Below are positions 1-8,956 of a stretch of DNA of 29,460 nucleotides, in pieces. Source of the DNA: Fidelibacterota bacterium 46_43. GTDB lineage: Bacteria; Fidelibacterota; Fidelibacteria; Fidelibacterales; Fidelibacteraceae. The DNA is taken from NCBI GenBank assembly GCA_001509335.1, contig LGGY01000132.1, positions 1 through 29,460 of the forward strand. Direction: 5' to 3'. A program made the translations under genes and the position numbers. The notes beneath the pieces are model-generated. The model did no database searches and was not told the origin of the DNA. It worked only from the letters and a program-made list of their open reading frames with translations. How positions within the stretch are numbered: the first letter of the stretch is position 1; each line of letters begins with the position of its first letter.

Positions 1-102
1 AATCTCAACGTGGGGATAGGTGGACTGCTTCAGTGAGTCCAGACATTCTTTAAGAATATCCCGGCCATTATAATGGGGAATAATGATACTGACTTTGACC
101 AT
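1..102 (-). CDS. Glycosyltransferase family 2, N-terminal fragment
   Basis: Only the first 34 codons lie in the window; the gene continues past base 1. Reading down from the ATG at 102-100 gives MVKVSIIIPHYNGRDILKEC and then LDSLKQSTYPHVEI. The run VSIIIPxYNG followed by a C-L-x-S-L helix and a (Y/N)PxxEI strand is the nucleotide-binding start of GT-A fold family 2 glycosyltransferases, which transfer a sugar from a nucleotide-sugar to glycans or lipids at the cytoplasmic membrane face. Acceptor and sugar cannot be told from this piece. It lies directly downstream of the DUF2723 glycosyltransferase gene on the same strand, so an envelope or protein glycosylation role is plausible. No Shine-Dalgarno is visible: the start follows immediately after the U-run of a terminator hairpin. 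Confidence 0.85.
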   Translation of the reverse strand, partial: MVKVSIIIPHYNGRDILKECLDSLKQSTYPHVEI

Positions 103-103
103 A

Positions 104-128
104 GAAAAAAGGGGGCTTGAAGCCCCCG
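104..128 (-). terminator. Intrinsic terminator after the DUF2723 gene
   Basis: An 8-bp perfect inverted repeat (GGGGGCTT / AAGCCCCC, bases 111-127) is followed on the minus strand by six T residues (110-105). It begins about 6 nt after the TAA stop of the DUF2723 gene and ends 2 nt before the ATG of the next gene. This is a textbook rho-independent terminator in an unusual place, because it leaves no room for a separate promoter for the downstream glycosyltransferase. Confidence 0.85.
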
Positions 129-133
129 CTTGT

Positions 134-2779
134 TTATTCCTGTTTGGTTTGTTCTTCTTTTAGCTTGAGGATCTGTTCTTTCATCTGAAGGGCGTTGGGA
201 TCTCCAGGAGCTACATCGCTCAGCCAACGATCCAGCAACTCCAGGGCTTGGTCATATTTTTCGGCTTCCCGGTAAATCAGTGCCAGCATCCCCACGGTTT
301 GGGGATCCCGTGGACGGAGCAGATATGCATTTTCCATCACGGATGCGGCTTTTTCGTAGTCCTGTAAATCCATATAGTAAACCTGGGCAGCATTGAAATA
401 CTCATTGTATCTCAGATTATCCCGGCTCACATAGCGTTCCACCCGTTCCAGCAATTCAGACGTATCACCGGTTTCCAGATAGAGTCTTCCCATCTGAAGC
501 ATGAGTTCGGGATGATAGATGGGGATATTTTCTTCCGGGATTTTAGCCTCGAGAAAATCCAGGAGATTCCGGGCTTTTTCCTTTTCTCCCTTTTCAAGAA
601 AAGCCATAACAGCCTGCATGGCACAAGTCCTGTAATTCTGCAATAACCGTTTGATGTTGTTGTTCAGATATACATCGGGATTATCAAGATTTCGAAACCG
701 GTACTTTTGGGTAAAGTTTTCATAGATTTTGTCCGGATCCACATGGGGAACTTTTTTCGGATGCAGGCGCATTGCGAGTCCTTCCATGGAAAGATACTCT
801 CCAAGGCCGATACGGTTATCATCAGGAACCGTGACGGCAAAATAAACCGGCCGTTCCCAGGCGGCTGCCCGGGCCAGAATATAAATCATCTGATCCTGTA
901 CCCTGAGTCCTATATCCCGAAAACCCGGATCCATACGCCAGGTGATTTCCCCTTGGGGATTCAATTCTTTGGGGACTTCAATGGACATTTGCCGGGATTT
1001 CCAGGGAATGACTGTCATCTGTTGAATCTGCTCATCCGACAAGGGGATATCCAGCTTGGGTTCATTATGTTTGAGCTGGAGAATGTACCATGGGGTATTT
1101 AAAAGACTCAGGTTGACAACCCTTACATCTGTGCGAACCTTTTCTACCTCCTGCATATACCAGAGGGGAAAGGTGTCGTTGTCGCCGTTAGTAAAAATGA
1201 TACCGTTGGGTGCAACGGTATTTAGCAAGTTATAGGCATAATCCGAGGCAACATAATTTCCATGGCGGTTATGTTCCTTATAATTTGCCCGGAGCATATT
1301 TACCGGAAGAACCAGCAGAAGAATCACCGCGGTTGCCGGCACCAACCAGGATTTTACTTTTTTGTTTTTCAGTTTGTCTACCCAGTTGAGTATACCATAA
1401 ACACCCAGGCCGATCCAGATAGAGAAGGCAAAGAAGGATCCTACATAGGAATAATCTCTTTCGCGGGGTTGTGGATCGGGCTGATTCAGGTAGATGATAA
1501 TAGCCAGACCGGTCATGAAAAAGAGAGCCAGAACCGACAAAGCCCTGTTCCGGTCACGCATAAAGTGATAAAACATGCCAAACCATCCCACAAGAAAAGG
1601 AATCCCCCATAACTTTGAAGGATCCAGCTGATCGCCGGTCCGCCCGATAAACTGCCAGTTGAAATACCGGATATACATTTTTTTCACCTGATATTTCCAG
1701 AAAAAGTCCCATGGACCGGAGTACTGATTTCGGTTTGGAGATTCCTGCCAGCGAGCTGTACGGTCAAACGTAATAGCTCCATACTGTTCCCGTTCCAGGT
1801 AGGCAACCGCCTGACGGACCGATTCGGGGTCGTTTTCATCAATATTTGGATTTTTCAGGGAACGGATAAAAATCGTTTCATAGGAAGAGTATCCAATAGT
1901 AATCAACGCCAGACCAATCAGGGCTATTTGGGTCCATTTCCAGGCAGGGGCATGGTTTTTCAGAAAAGATTTCATCACGAGATAAGCAATATAAATAATC
2001 AGGAGGATAACGGCGATAGCCAGGGGAAATGAGATCGCAGCGGGATCGATACCCATGAGAAGGGCCAGACGGGCCGTCCCACGGATAATTCCTGTATTGA
2101 TGATTACAAAATAAAGTCCTGTACCTGCTGCCAGAAGAATCAGTGGCCCCCATTTGAATTCTTTATGCCGGAAATAGATAATCAGTGCGATAAAGGGAAG
2201 TGCCAAAAGGTTCAGCATGTGCACGCCGATGGCCAGTCCGATAAGGTAGGCAATGAGGATGAGATAACGCTCGCCGTGGGCATGTTGCTCATCGGCTTCA
2301 TGCCACTTTAGGACAAGCCAGACAACAATTGCCGTAAAGAAAGTACTCAAGGCATAGACCTCGGCTTCCACGGCATTGAACCAATGGCTGGTAGTAAACG
2401 CGAAGGTCATGGCACCAATAAAGGCACTGAGATAAACAATCCACTGTTTATGACCGTTCTGATCTTTTGCAGTAAAAAAGTGGCTGAATTGAATAATAAT
2501 CAAATACAAAAGAAGAACGGCTCCGGCAGAGGCAATGGGAGACATTAGATTCATCCTCCATCCGATATCCGGATTCAGAGGAAGCATGGTAAAGATACGT
2601 CCCAAAAGGAGAAAAATGGGACTCCCCGGAGGGTGTGGTACACCCATAATATAGGATGTTGCAATGAACTCCCCGCAATCCCAGAATGACAATGTGGGAG
2701 CCATGGTTCTGAAATACACTGCAAACGATCCGAGAAGGGCAATCAGTCCCAACCAGAATTTCATCTTATCTTTTGTCAT
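134..2779 (-). CDS. DUF2723 membrane glycosyltransferase (TMEM260/GT117-like) with TPR tail
   Basis: An 881-aa polytopic membrane protein. The N-terminus has a hydrophobic helix followed by FWDCGEF (about residues 32-38) and GVPHPPGSP, the signature of PF11028. Acidic residues after the first helix are typical of GT-C fold enzymes using lipid-linked sugars. About a dozen hydrophobic segments fill residues 5-500; a soluble region follows, with TPR-like helical pairs at roughly 745-875. The eukaryotic homologue TMEM260 is a protein O-mannosyltransferase (established for that family); sugar and substrate in this bacterium are inference. The ATG at 2779 is preceded by AGGAAAGGA at good spacing. 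It is separated by 93 nt from recG upstream, has its own terminator, and is followed by a GT2 gene, which suggests envelope protein glycosylation. Confidence 0.85.
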   Translation of the reverse strand: MTKDKMKFWLGLIALLGSFAVYFRTMAPTLSFWDCGEFIATSYIMGVPHPPGSPIFLLLGRIFTMLPLNPDIGWRMNLMSPIASAGAVLLLYLIIIQFSHFFTAKDQNGHKQWIVYLSAFIGAMTFAFTTSHWFNAVEAEVYALSTFFTAIVVWLVLKWHEADEQHAHGERYLILIAYLIGLAIGVHMLNLLALPFIALIIYFRHKEFKWGPLILLAAGTGLYFVIINTGIIRGTARLALLMGIDPAAISFPLAIAVILLIIYIAYLVMKSFLKNHAPAWKWTQIALIGLALITIGYSSYETIFIRSLKNPNIDENDPESVRQAVAYLEREQYGAITFDRTARWQESPNRNQYSGPWDFFWKYQVKKMYIRYFNWQFIGRTGDQLDPSKLWGIPFLVGWFGMFYHFMRDRNRALSVLALFFMTGLAIIIYLNQPDPQPRERDYSYVGSFFAFSIWIGLGVYGILNWVDKLKNKKVKSWLVPATAVILLLVLPVNMLRANYKEHNRHGNYVASDYAYNLLNTVAPNGIIFTNGDNDTFPLWYMQEVEKVRTDVRVVNLSLLNTPWYILQLKHNEPKLDIPLSDEQIQQMTVIPWKSRQMSIEVPKELNPQGEITWRMDPGFRDIGLRVQDQMIYILARAAAWERPVYFAVTVPDDNRIGLGEYLSMEGLAMRLHPKKVPHVDPDKIYENFTQKYRFRNLDNPDVYLNNNIKRLLQNYRTCAMQAVMAFLEKGEKEKARNLLDFLEAKIPEENIPIYHPELMLQMGRLYLETGDTSELLERVERYVSRDNLRYNEYFNAAQVYYMDLQDYEKAASVMENAYLLRPRDPQTVGMLALIYREAEKYDQALELLDRWLSDVAPGDPNALQMKEQILKLKEEQTKQE

Positions 2780-2872
2780 GAGTCCTTTCCTGTTTTTATA
2801 TCTAAGATATTAAAGAGTATATCTATATAGTTCTTTCAATCACAAGGGTCCCTTTTCTGTTTTTGAATAGCA

Positions 2873-4951
2873 TTACCCAATGGTGGCATAATCTAATTTA
2901 TCCCGATAATGTTTCAAAAAGAAATCCCGGAGGGTTTTATGGCGTGGCAATAGAATTTGGGGATCTTTTTCAACCAGTTTAAAAGCTTCTTTCCGGGCTT
3001 TGATCATAATTGGCATATCGCTCACCAGATCGGCAATCTTGAGTCCAGAATCCCCATGCTGCCGGGTGCTAAAAAACTCTCCGGGTCCACGCAGTTCCAA
3101 ATCCGCTTCGGCAATTTCGAATCCGTCTGAACTTTTTTCAAGAATACGCAGGCGGGTATTGCCCTGTTCGGTGTTTTTCCGGTTCACCAAAAAACAATAA
3201 CTTTGTTCAGCACCACGCCCTACCCGTCCCCGGAGCTGGTGAAGCTGGGTGAGTCCGAAGCGTTCGGCATTTTCAATCATCATGATGCCGGCATTGGGGA
3301 CATCCACGCCGACTTCAATCACTGTCGTAGAAACCAGAATTTGTATTTTTCCGTCCTTGAAATCCTTCATGACCGCTTCTTTTTCCCGGGATGGTGTTCT
3401 TCCGTGCAGGAGAGCAACTTTCAAATCGGGAAAAATCTCATCCCGTAATTCCTCATATCCGGCTTCGGCTGCTTTCAGATCCATTTTTTCACTTTCACTG
3501 ATCAGGGGATACACCACGTAAACCTGACGGCCGTTTGGGACTTCCTTCCGGATGAAATCATAGACTTGTGCCAATCCACCAGGAGTAACCACACGTGTCC
3601 GAACTGTTTTACGGCCCGGCGGCATTTCATCCAGTATGGATACATCCATATCCCCATAGAGGGAGAGAGAGAGGGTCCGGGGGATGGGTGTTGCCGTCAT
3701 GGACAGGACATGTGGATTCATACCCTTTTTAATCAATAATCCCCGCTGATCCACTCCAAAGCGGTGTTGTTCGTCCACCACCACAAAACCCAGTTTTCTG
3801 AACGTCACCCCCTCCTGAATCAACGCATGGGTTCCAATGACGATGGGGGTTTGTCCGTTGGCTACATGGGTCAAACTCTCCCGCTTTTGTGCCGTTCCCA
3901 GACGGCCTGTCAACAGGGCAACAGGGATATTCAAAGGCATAAATAGCTGGTTAAAATTTTTATAATGCTGATTGGCCAGAATTTCCGTAGGAGCCATAAT
4001 GGCCGTTTGGAAACCGTTATCAATCATAATGGCAGTTGCAGCAGCGGCAACCAACGTTTTCCCGCTGCCCACATCTCCCTGGAGCAGGCGGTTCATGATA
4101 TGGCCGGAACGCAAATCCCCATAAATATCACGTATCACCCGTTTCTGCGCGTTGGTCAAATCAAAGGGAAGGGAGTGATAGAGTTTGTGAATCAAATTAC
4201 CGGCATGTGAACATACATAGGGACTTTTTTGCTCCCGGATAGTTTTTTTCTTGATGGCCAGGAGCAGTTGAAGCATAAACAATTCCTGGAACTTGAAGCG
4301 GAACCAGCCTCTTTTCAAGGATGCTTCATCGTCAGGAAAATGCATCTGATACAGGGCATCCCGATAGGGCAAAATCCGGATATTATTAAGAACGCTGTCG
4401 GGCAGGGGATCCGGTAATTGGGGTGGACATTGATTAAAGAGCCGGTTAAAAATTCTTCGGAAGACCCGGGAGTTAAGTCCGCGTTTCCGCAATTCCTGAG
4501 TCAGAGGATAGACCGGTACCAGTATTCCTGTGTTCAGCTGATCCCGGTCTACAAAGTCAAAATCCGGATGAGTCATGGTATGGCCGCGGAAAAAATCCAC
4601 CTTTCCACTGACAGATATCGTTTCACCAGGCTTAAGAATTTTCTGTATCCACTGGTATCCCTGAAACCAGTTGAGGGTCATATAGCCCGTGGCATCCCGG
4701 AGTGTTACATGGAGGATTTTCCGGCGCCGGTGTTGCTGGAGAACACTGTTCACCACTTCACCCACCACCGTACATTCTTCTCCGGTCACCAAATTCCCAA
4801 TACTTTTGACTGTGGTTCTGTCCAGATAACGGCGTGGAAAATACGTTAACAGGTCCTCAACAGTCGTAATGCCCATCTCATTGAGAATTGTTTCCCGGGC
4901 ACGGCCAATATAGGGGAGTTTACCGACATTCTGATCTAAAAAGGGGTGCAC
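2873..4951 (-). CDS. recG: ATP-dependent DNA helicase RecG
   Basis: A 692-aa protein, the usual RecG length. It remodels stalled replication forks and branched recombination intermediates by ATP-driven translocation on double-stranded DNA. Visible in order: an N-terminal helical and OB-fold wedge (residues about 10-150, with the GRARETILNEMGI helix-hairpin-helix-like start), Walker A GDVGSGKT at 292-299, the DEQH box of Walker B at 393-396, TATPIPRT motif III, and the helicase C domain with QLRGRVGRG. The start is GTG (4951-4949). The sequence AAGGAG ends only 2 nt before it and overlaps the stop of the preceding gene, so translation is probably coupled; no alternative ATG exists near the N-terminus. 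It is the third gene of a valS, DUF4139-like, recG minus-strand series. Confidence 0.97.
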   Translation of the reverse strand: MHPFLDQNVGKLPYIGRARETILNEMGITTVEDLLTYFPRRYLDRTTVKSIGNLVTGEECTVVGEVVNSVLQQHRRRKILHVTLRDATGYMTLNWFQGYQWIQKILKPGETISVSGKVDFFRGHTMTHPDFDFVDRDQLNTGILVPVYPLTQELRKRGLNSRVFRRIFNRLFNQCPPQLPDPLPDSVLNNIRILPYRDALYQMHFPDDEASLKRGWFRFKFQELFMLQLLLAIKKKTIREQKSPYVCSHAGNLIHKLYHSLPFDLTNAQKRVIRDIYGDLRSGHIMNRLLQGDVGSGKTLVAAAATAIMIDNGFQTAIMAPTEILANQHYKNFNQLFMPLNIPVALLTGRLGTAQKRESLTHVANGQTPIVIGTHALIQEGVTFRKLGFVVVDEQHRFGVDQRGLLIKKGMNPHVLSMTATPIPRTLSLSLYGDMDVSILDEMPPGRKTVRTRVVTPGGLAQVYDFIRKEVPNGRQVYVVYPLISESEKMDLKAAEAGYEELRDEIFPDLKVALLHGRTPSREKEAVMKDFKDGKIQILVSTTVIEVGVDVPNAGIMMIENAERFGLTQLHQLRGRVGRGAEQSYCFLVNRKNTEQGNTRLRILEKSSDGFEIAEADLELRGPGEFFSTRQHGDSGLKIADLVSDMPIMIKARKEAFKLVEKDPQILLPRHKTLRDFFLKHYRDKLDYATIG

Positions 4952-4957
4952 GGCTCC

Positions 4958-6271
4958 TTACCGGTAACTGACATAACAGGTATATTCAACCGTCACAGAT
5001 TCTCCACCCTTCAATGTCAGAGGGATTTCCAGTTCTGTGGCGGATTTTTTCTCTGTTTTATGGCTTGTGTTTTTCACCGTCCAGTTTCCATGCCAGCGAT
5101 CCCGGAGAATTACCGGGAGTGTTTTATCGCTTTGATTACGGATCTCATAGCGGATACGGCCTTCCGCTGTCTCTCTTTCCCGTTGATAATCGAGGATGGT
5201 TCTCTCATATACCAGATCAAAGGATTTGCCGGGTGATACAGTCAACGTTTCACCTGCAGGGGTGTTTGGGATCGGAACTTCTCCTGCGAAAACACCCTTT
5301 TCGTCAAAAATCCGGAGTGTCCCTTCAGGGAGGATGGGGTTGTCTTTACCTGCTTTTTTCAACTTCAGGGTTAATTCCAAATCGGCATGGCGGGGAATCG
5401 AACCTGAGGATGAAAAGGAATTGCCGGTCACTATATACACTTTTTCAGGTGTCAGTTCCACCGGCTCAGCCAGTGCTTCCCTGAAATCGGTTCGCGGAAG
5501 AAAGGTCACAAAGTTTTTGAGTTTGAAAATATAATTATCTCCTGAACTTTGTGGTGCTTCGGCAGATGAAGCCGCATTGGCAACATAATTCATGCCCATT
5601 CCCTTGGGTGCTCTCATCATGTCTTCCTGCATCACCTGTCCGGTTTTCACATCGCCGGCCAGAAGGGTGACTTTCGCATTCATCAGTGTCCCGCTTCCCC
5701 GGTTGGTCAGCCGAAACCAGGGTGAAAAAACTGCCTTCTCGTCACTTGTCCACCGGAGCTCATATTCAGCAGACCATGAAAAATCACCGGTTTGAAAACC
5801 GTAATGCACGGGGACAATGCGTTTTTTTGAAGAGAGAGGCGGCGGAAAATATTCCAGGGTTTTATCGGCAGGAAGCTTGGGAAGTTCATAATAGAGGATA
5901 TTGGACGGATCAATCAAAAGGATTCCGTCATCTTTCCCGACATAGAGAGTATTGTCCCTGAATTTCAAAAAACGCCCCCGAATATCCAGACTTTCTTTCA
6001 GAACCAGATGGATGTCTGTTCCTTCTTCAAGTTCAAACAATCCGAACCGGGGATAAGAAAAACGGAGTAAACCTTCCGGTTTTGCTGATTTCCAGACGGT
6101 ACCCGGCCGTACATTCATCCCATAGGTAGGTAAATAGAGCTTTTCCTGAATCTCGGTGGGCTCCTCTTCGAGAGTCACCCAGGCACCGGAGTTGGGTAAA
6201 ATCAATATTTCGGGGACACCCGCCCCGAGTGTTGAGAAAAGGAGTAATAAAACCATAAAGAGACGAAACAT
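4958..6271 (-). CDS. Secreted DUF4139-like protein of unknown function
   Basis: 437 aa from the ATG at 6271. An ATG four codons upstream (6283) is open too, but GGAGGTG lies between the two ATGs with ideal spacing for the inner one, so the inner start is preferred. The first ~17 residues (MFRLFMVLLLLFSTLGAGVP) are a signal peptide. The remainder is beta-rich: a middle block (FSWSAEYELRWTSDEKAVFS, then WFRLTNRGSG and MNAKVTLLAGDV) matches the style of DUF4139, and the C-terminus (WTVKNTSHKTEKKSATELEI) ends in an immunoglobulin-like strand pattern with no transmembrane anchor. Expected location is periplasm or outside the cell. It lies between valS (30-nt gap) and recG (6 nt) on the same strand. 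The molecular function is unknown; I rest the family call on pattern alone. Confidence 0.7.
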   Translation of the reverse strand: MFRLFMVLLLLFSTLGAGVPEILILPNSGAWVTLEEEPTEIQEKLYLPTYGMNVRPGTVWKSAKPEGLLRFSYPRFGLFELEEGTDIHLVLKESLDIRGRFLKFRDNTLYVGKDDGILLIDPSNILYYELPKLPADKTLEYFPPPLSSKKRIVPVHYGFQTGDFSWSAEYELRWTSDEKAVFSPWFRLTNRGSGTLMNAKVTLLAGDVKTGQVMQEDMMRAPKGMGMNYVANAASSAEAPQSSGDNYIFKLKNFVTFLPRTDFREALAEPVELTPEKVYIVTGNSFSSSGSIPRHADLELTLKLKKAGKDNPILPEGTLRIFDEKGVFAGEVPIPNTPAGETLTVSPGKSFDLVYERTILDYQRERETAEGRIRYEIRNQSDKTLPVILRDRWHGNWTVKNTSHKTEKKSATELEIPLTLKGGESVTVEYTCYVSYR

Positions 6272-6285
6272 AAACACCTCCATTC

Positions 6286-6301
6286 AGGGTTAAACAACCC
6301 T
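6286..6301 (-). other. Intercistronic hairpin between valS and the DUF4139-like gene
   Basis: A perfect 6-bp inverted repeat AGGGTT-GTTT-AACCCT (minus-strand sense) lies between the valS stop and the GGAGGTG of the next gene, touching the last base of the stop codon. There is no U-run, so it is not a terminator. It could block or stabilise transcript ends, or modulate translation of the downstream gene. The structure is seen in sequence; any function is inference. Confidence 0.5.
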
Positions 6302-8956
6302 TTAATCGTCCAGGCGTGCCAGATTGGCCCTGAGCAGGGAGAGATTGTCTTCAATGGATTTTCCCTTATTCCGTTCATACTGCACGACATTTTCCGGGGC
6401 TTTACGGGCAAAATTGGGATTTTGCAGTTTTTTTCTCACACCGGACAAGCGTTTTTCCAGGTTATCAATCTCTTTTTTCAACCGATACTTTTCCTTATCC
6501 ACATCAATCAGGCCTGCCAGAGGGACATAAATTTCAAGGTTTTCAACGACTGCGGCGGCGCTGAGTTTCGGCTTTTCAAGATTTTCATTAATCGTCAGGC
6601 TTTCAACTTTAGCCAGGGCACGGATATATTCCTCTTTTTCCTGCAGGATAGCCCTCTGGTAAGGATTTCCTCCATGAATCAGGACATCGGCTTTTTTGGC
6701 CGGAGGGACCGTCATCTCGCTGCGAATCGTCCGGATGGCCGTAATCACATCCATCAAGAGCTGCATTTCCTCTTCTGACTTATCCACACCGGGAATCCCG
6801 GGAATTTCCGGCCAGTTGCTCACTATAATATCCGGCTCATCCTCCTGTTTGACCGATTGCCAGATTTCCTCGGTAATAAAGGGAGCAAAAGGGTGCAGGA
6901 GCTTGAGGATATTTCTTAACACATAAACGGCTGTTCCAAGAGAACTCTCTTTCCTGGCAGGATCATCCCCGTAAAAGCGGGATTTGGTCAATTCAATATA
7001 CCAATCACAAAAATAGCTCCAGGTGAAATCGTAAATATCCTTTGCCGCGTCATTAAACCGATATTTTTTCAGGTTTTTATTTACAGATTTAATGGTCGTC
7101 TGTAGTTTCCCCAGAATCCAGAGGTCCGGTGTTTCCAGATTCATATTCCGGGGATTATAGCCTTTGAAATCATAATCGTGGGGACGGTTCATCAGAACGA
7201 AACGGCTGGCATTCCAGAGTTTATTCATGAAATTCCGTCCAACTTCAATGCGATTCTCGTCAAAAAGAATATCCTGTCCCTGAGGGGCAATCAGCATAAT
7301 CCCAAAGCGCAGGGCATCGGCACCAAAACGGTCAATCAAATCGAGAGGGTCGGGAGAATTTCCCAGAGATTTGCTCATTTTCCGTCCCTGAGCATCCCGA
7401 ATAAGTCCCGTGTAGTAGACATTCTTAAAAGGAATGTCCCCCACGAATTCGAGTCCCGCCATGATCATACGGGCAACCCAGAAAAAGATAATATCCGGGG
7501 CGGTCACCAGATCATCAGTCGGGTAGTAATATTTCAGATCATCTGTCTTTTCCGGCCATCCCAAGGTGGAAAAGGGCCACAGCCAGGAACTGAACCAGGT
7601 ATCCAACACATCATCATCCTGCTTTATCTTTTTGGAACCGCACATGGGGCAGTGGTCCGGATCATCCCGGAGGGCATTTTCCCAGCCACAGGCTTTACAT
7701 GTAAAGACAGGTATGCGGTGTCCCCACCACAACTGCCGGCTGATACACCAATCCTTAATGTTTTCAAGCCAATGATTATAGGTTTTCACCCAGCGGTTCG
7801 GATTAAACTGAATGTCTCCTTCGTTGACCACTTTCAGGGCTGGTTTGGCCAGTTCTTCCATTTTTACGAACCATTGTTCCGATACCCGGGGTTCAATAGG
7901 CACATCAGCCCGTTCGCTGTACCCGACTTTGTGGATATACTTTTCTACTTTGATGAGGGCACCTTGCGCTTCCAGCTCTTTTACAATTTTCTTCCGGGCT
8001 TCTTCCCGGGTTAAACCCTCATATCCTGCCCCGGCAGAATCATTCAGGGTGGCATCGGGATGAAAAATATTGGTAAAAGGCAGATCATGGCGTTGACCGA
8101 TTTCATAATCATTGGGATCGTGGCAAGGTGTGATTTTCAGGGCACCGGTTCCAAACTCACGGTCCACATACGCATCGGCAATAACGGGAATTTCCCTGTT
8201 TGCCACAGGCAGGATAAGTGTTTTACCGATAAAGCTCTTATATCGCTTATCATCAGGATGAACGGCCACAGCCGAATCTCCGAGCATGGTTTCAGGGCGG
8301 GTTGTGGCAATTATGAGACCTTTGGATGGATCTTCTTTCAGGGGATAACGGATATACCACAGGTGGCCGTGGACCTCTTTATAGATCACTTCTTCGTCGG
8401 AAAGAGCAGTCAGTGAAACAGGGCACCAGTTCACAATGCGGGTCCCTTTATAAATGTACCCTTTTTCATACAGGCGCACAAAAACTTCCCGGACTGCCTT
8501 CGAAAGTCCCTCGTCCAGGGTAAAGCGTTCACGGGACCAGTCACAGGAAACACCTAATTTTTTCAACTGTTTGATAATGATTCCGCCGTACCGGTCCTTC
8601 CAGTCCCACACAAGTTTTAGAAAATCCTCCCGGGAATATTCTTTCCGGCTTTTTCCTTTTTGGCGTAAATCTTTTTCCACGGCAGTCTGTGTTGCAATTC
8701 CGGCATGATCTGTTCCTGGAAGCCAGAGTGTTTCATACCCCTCCATTCGGGCTTTCCGAATCAGGATATCCTGAAGGGTGTTATTTAAAACGTGACCCAT
8801 AGTAAGCATCCCGGTGACATTGGGGGGAGGGATCATAACTGTATACGGTTTTTTATCCGGATTCGGTTCAGAATGAAAATAATTTTTCTCTGTCCATGTG
8901 CGGTACCATTTGTCTTCAACCTGGCTGGGATCATATAATTTGGGTAGTTCTTTCAT
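6302..8956 (-). CDS. valS: Valyl-tRNA synthetase
   Basis: 884 aa, standard bacterial ValRS length; charges tRNA-Val in the cytoplasm. The N-terminal catalytic core begins PPPNVTGMLTMGHVLNNT, so the class I HIGH motif reads T52-M-G-H55 with threonine in place of the first histidine. The CP1 editing domain contains TTRPETMLGD (about 218-227). A zinc-knuckle-like set C420/C423/C436/C439 is present, KMSKS is at 526-530, and the anticodon-binding helices are followed by the ValRS-type C-terminal coiled coil (about 815-884, KEKYRLKKEIDNLEKRL). The ATG at 8956 has only a weak upstream AGGA about 16 nt away. It is the first gene of the minus-strand series leading to recG. The family call is secure; the HIGH variant is the one oddity. 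Confidence 0.97.
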   Translation of the reverse strand: MKELPKLYDPSQVEDKWYRTWTEKNYFHSEPNPDKKPYTVMIPPPNVTGMLTMGHVLNNTLQDILIRKARMEGYETLWLPGTDHAGIATQTAVEKDLRQKGKSRKEYSREDFLKLVWDWKDRYGGIIIKQLKKLGVSCDWSRERFTLDEGLSKAVREVFVRLYEKGYIYKGTRIVNWCPVSLTALSDEEVIYKEVHGHLWYIRYPLKEDPSKGLIIATTRPETMLGDSAVAVHPDDKRYKSFIGKTLILPVANREIPVIADAYVDREFGTGALKITPCHDPNDYEIGQRHDLPFTNIFHPDATLNDSAGAGYEGLTREEARKKIVKELEAQGALIKVEKYIHKVGYSERADVPIEPRVSEQWFVKMEELAKPALKVVNEGDIQFNPNRWVKTYNHWLENIKDWCISRQLWWGHRIPVFTCKACGWENALRDDPDHCPMCGSKKIKQDDDVLDTWFSSWLWPFSTLGWPEKTDDLKYYYPTDDLVTAPDIIFFWVARMIMAGLEFVGDIPFKNVYYTGLIRDAQGRKMSKSLGNSPDPLDLIDRFGADALRFGIMLIAPQGQDILFDENRIEVGRNFMNKLWNASRFVLMNRPHDYDFKGYNPRNMNLETPDLWILGKLQTTIKSVNKNLKKYRFNDAAKDIYDFTWSYFCDWYIELTKSRFYGDDPARKESSLGTAVYVLRNILKLLHPFAPFITEEIWQSVKQEDEPDIIVSNWPEIPGIPGVDKSEEEMQLLMDVITAIRTIRSEMTVPPAKKADVLIHGGNPYQRAILQEKEEYIRALAKVESLTINENLEKPKLSAAAVVENLEIYVPLAGLIDVDKEKYRLKKEIDNLEKRLSGVRKKLQNPNFARKAPENVVQYERNKGKSIEDNLSLLRANLARLDD

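Noticed and set aside
2798..2810. Palindrome ATATCT-A-AGATAT upstream of the DUF2723 gene as an operator
   Set aside because: It is AT-rich, lies in a generally AT-rich leader, and no convincing promoter could be aligned with it. Chance is likely.
6272..6283. Upstream ATG of the DUF4139-like gene
   Set aside because: The four extra codons contain the GGAGGTG that serves the inner ATG, and the inner start gives a clean signal peptide.
7178..8014. 278-codon plus-strand frame antisense to valS
   Set aside because: It is a mirror of the strongly coding valS frame. valS motifs on the opposite strand are unambiguous and the antisense protein has no domain pattern.
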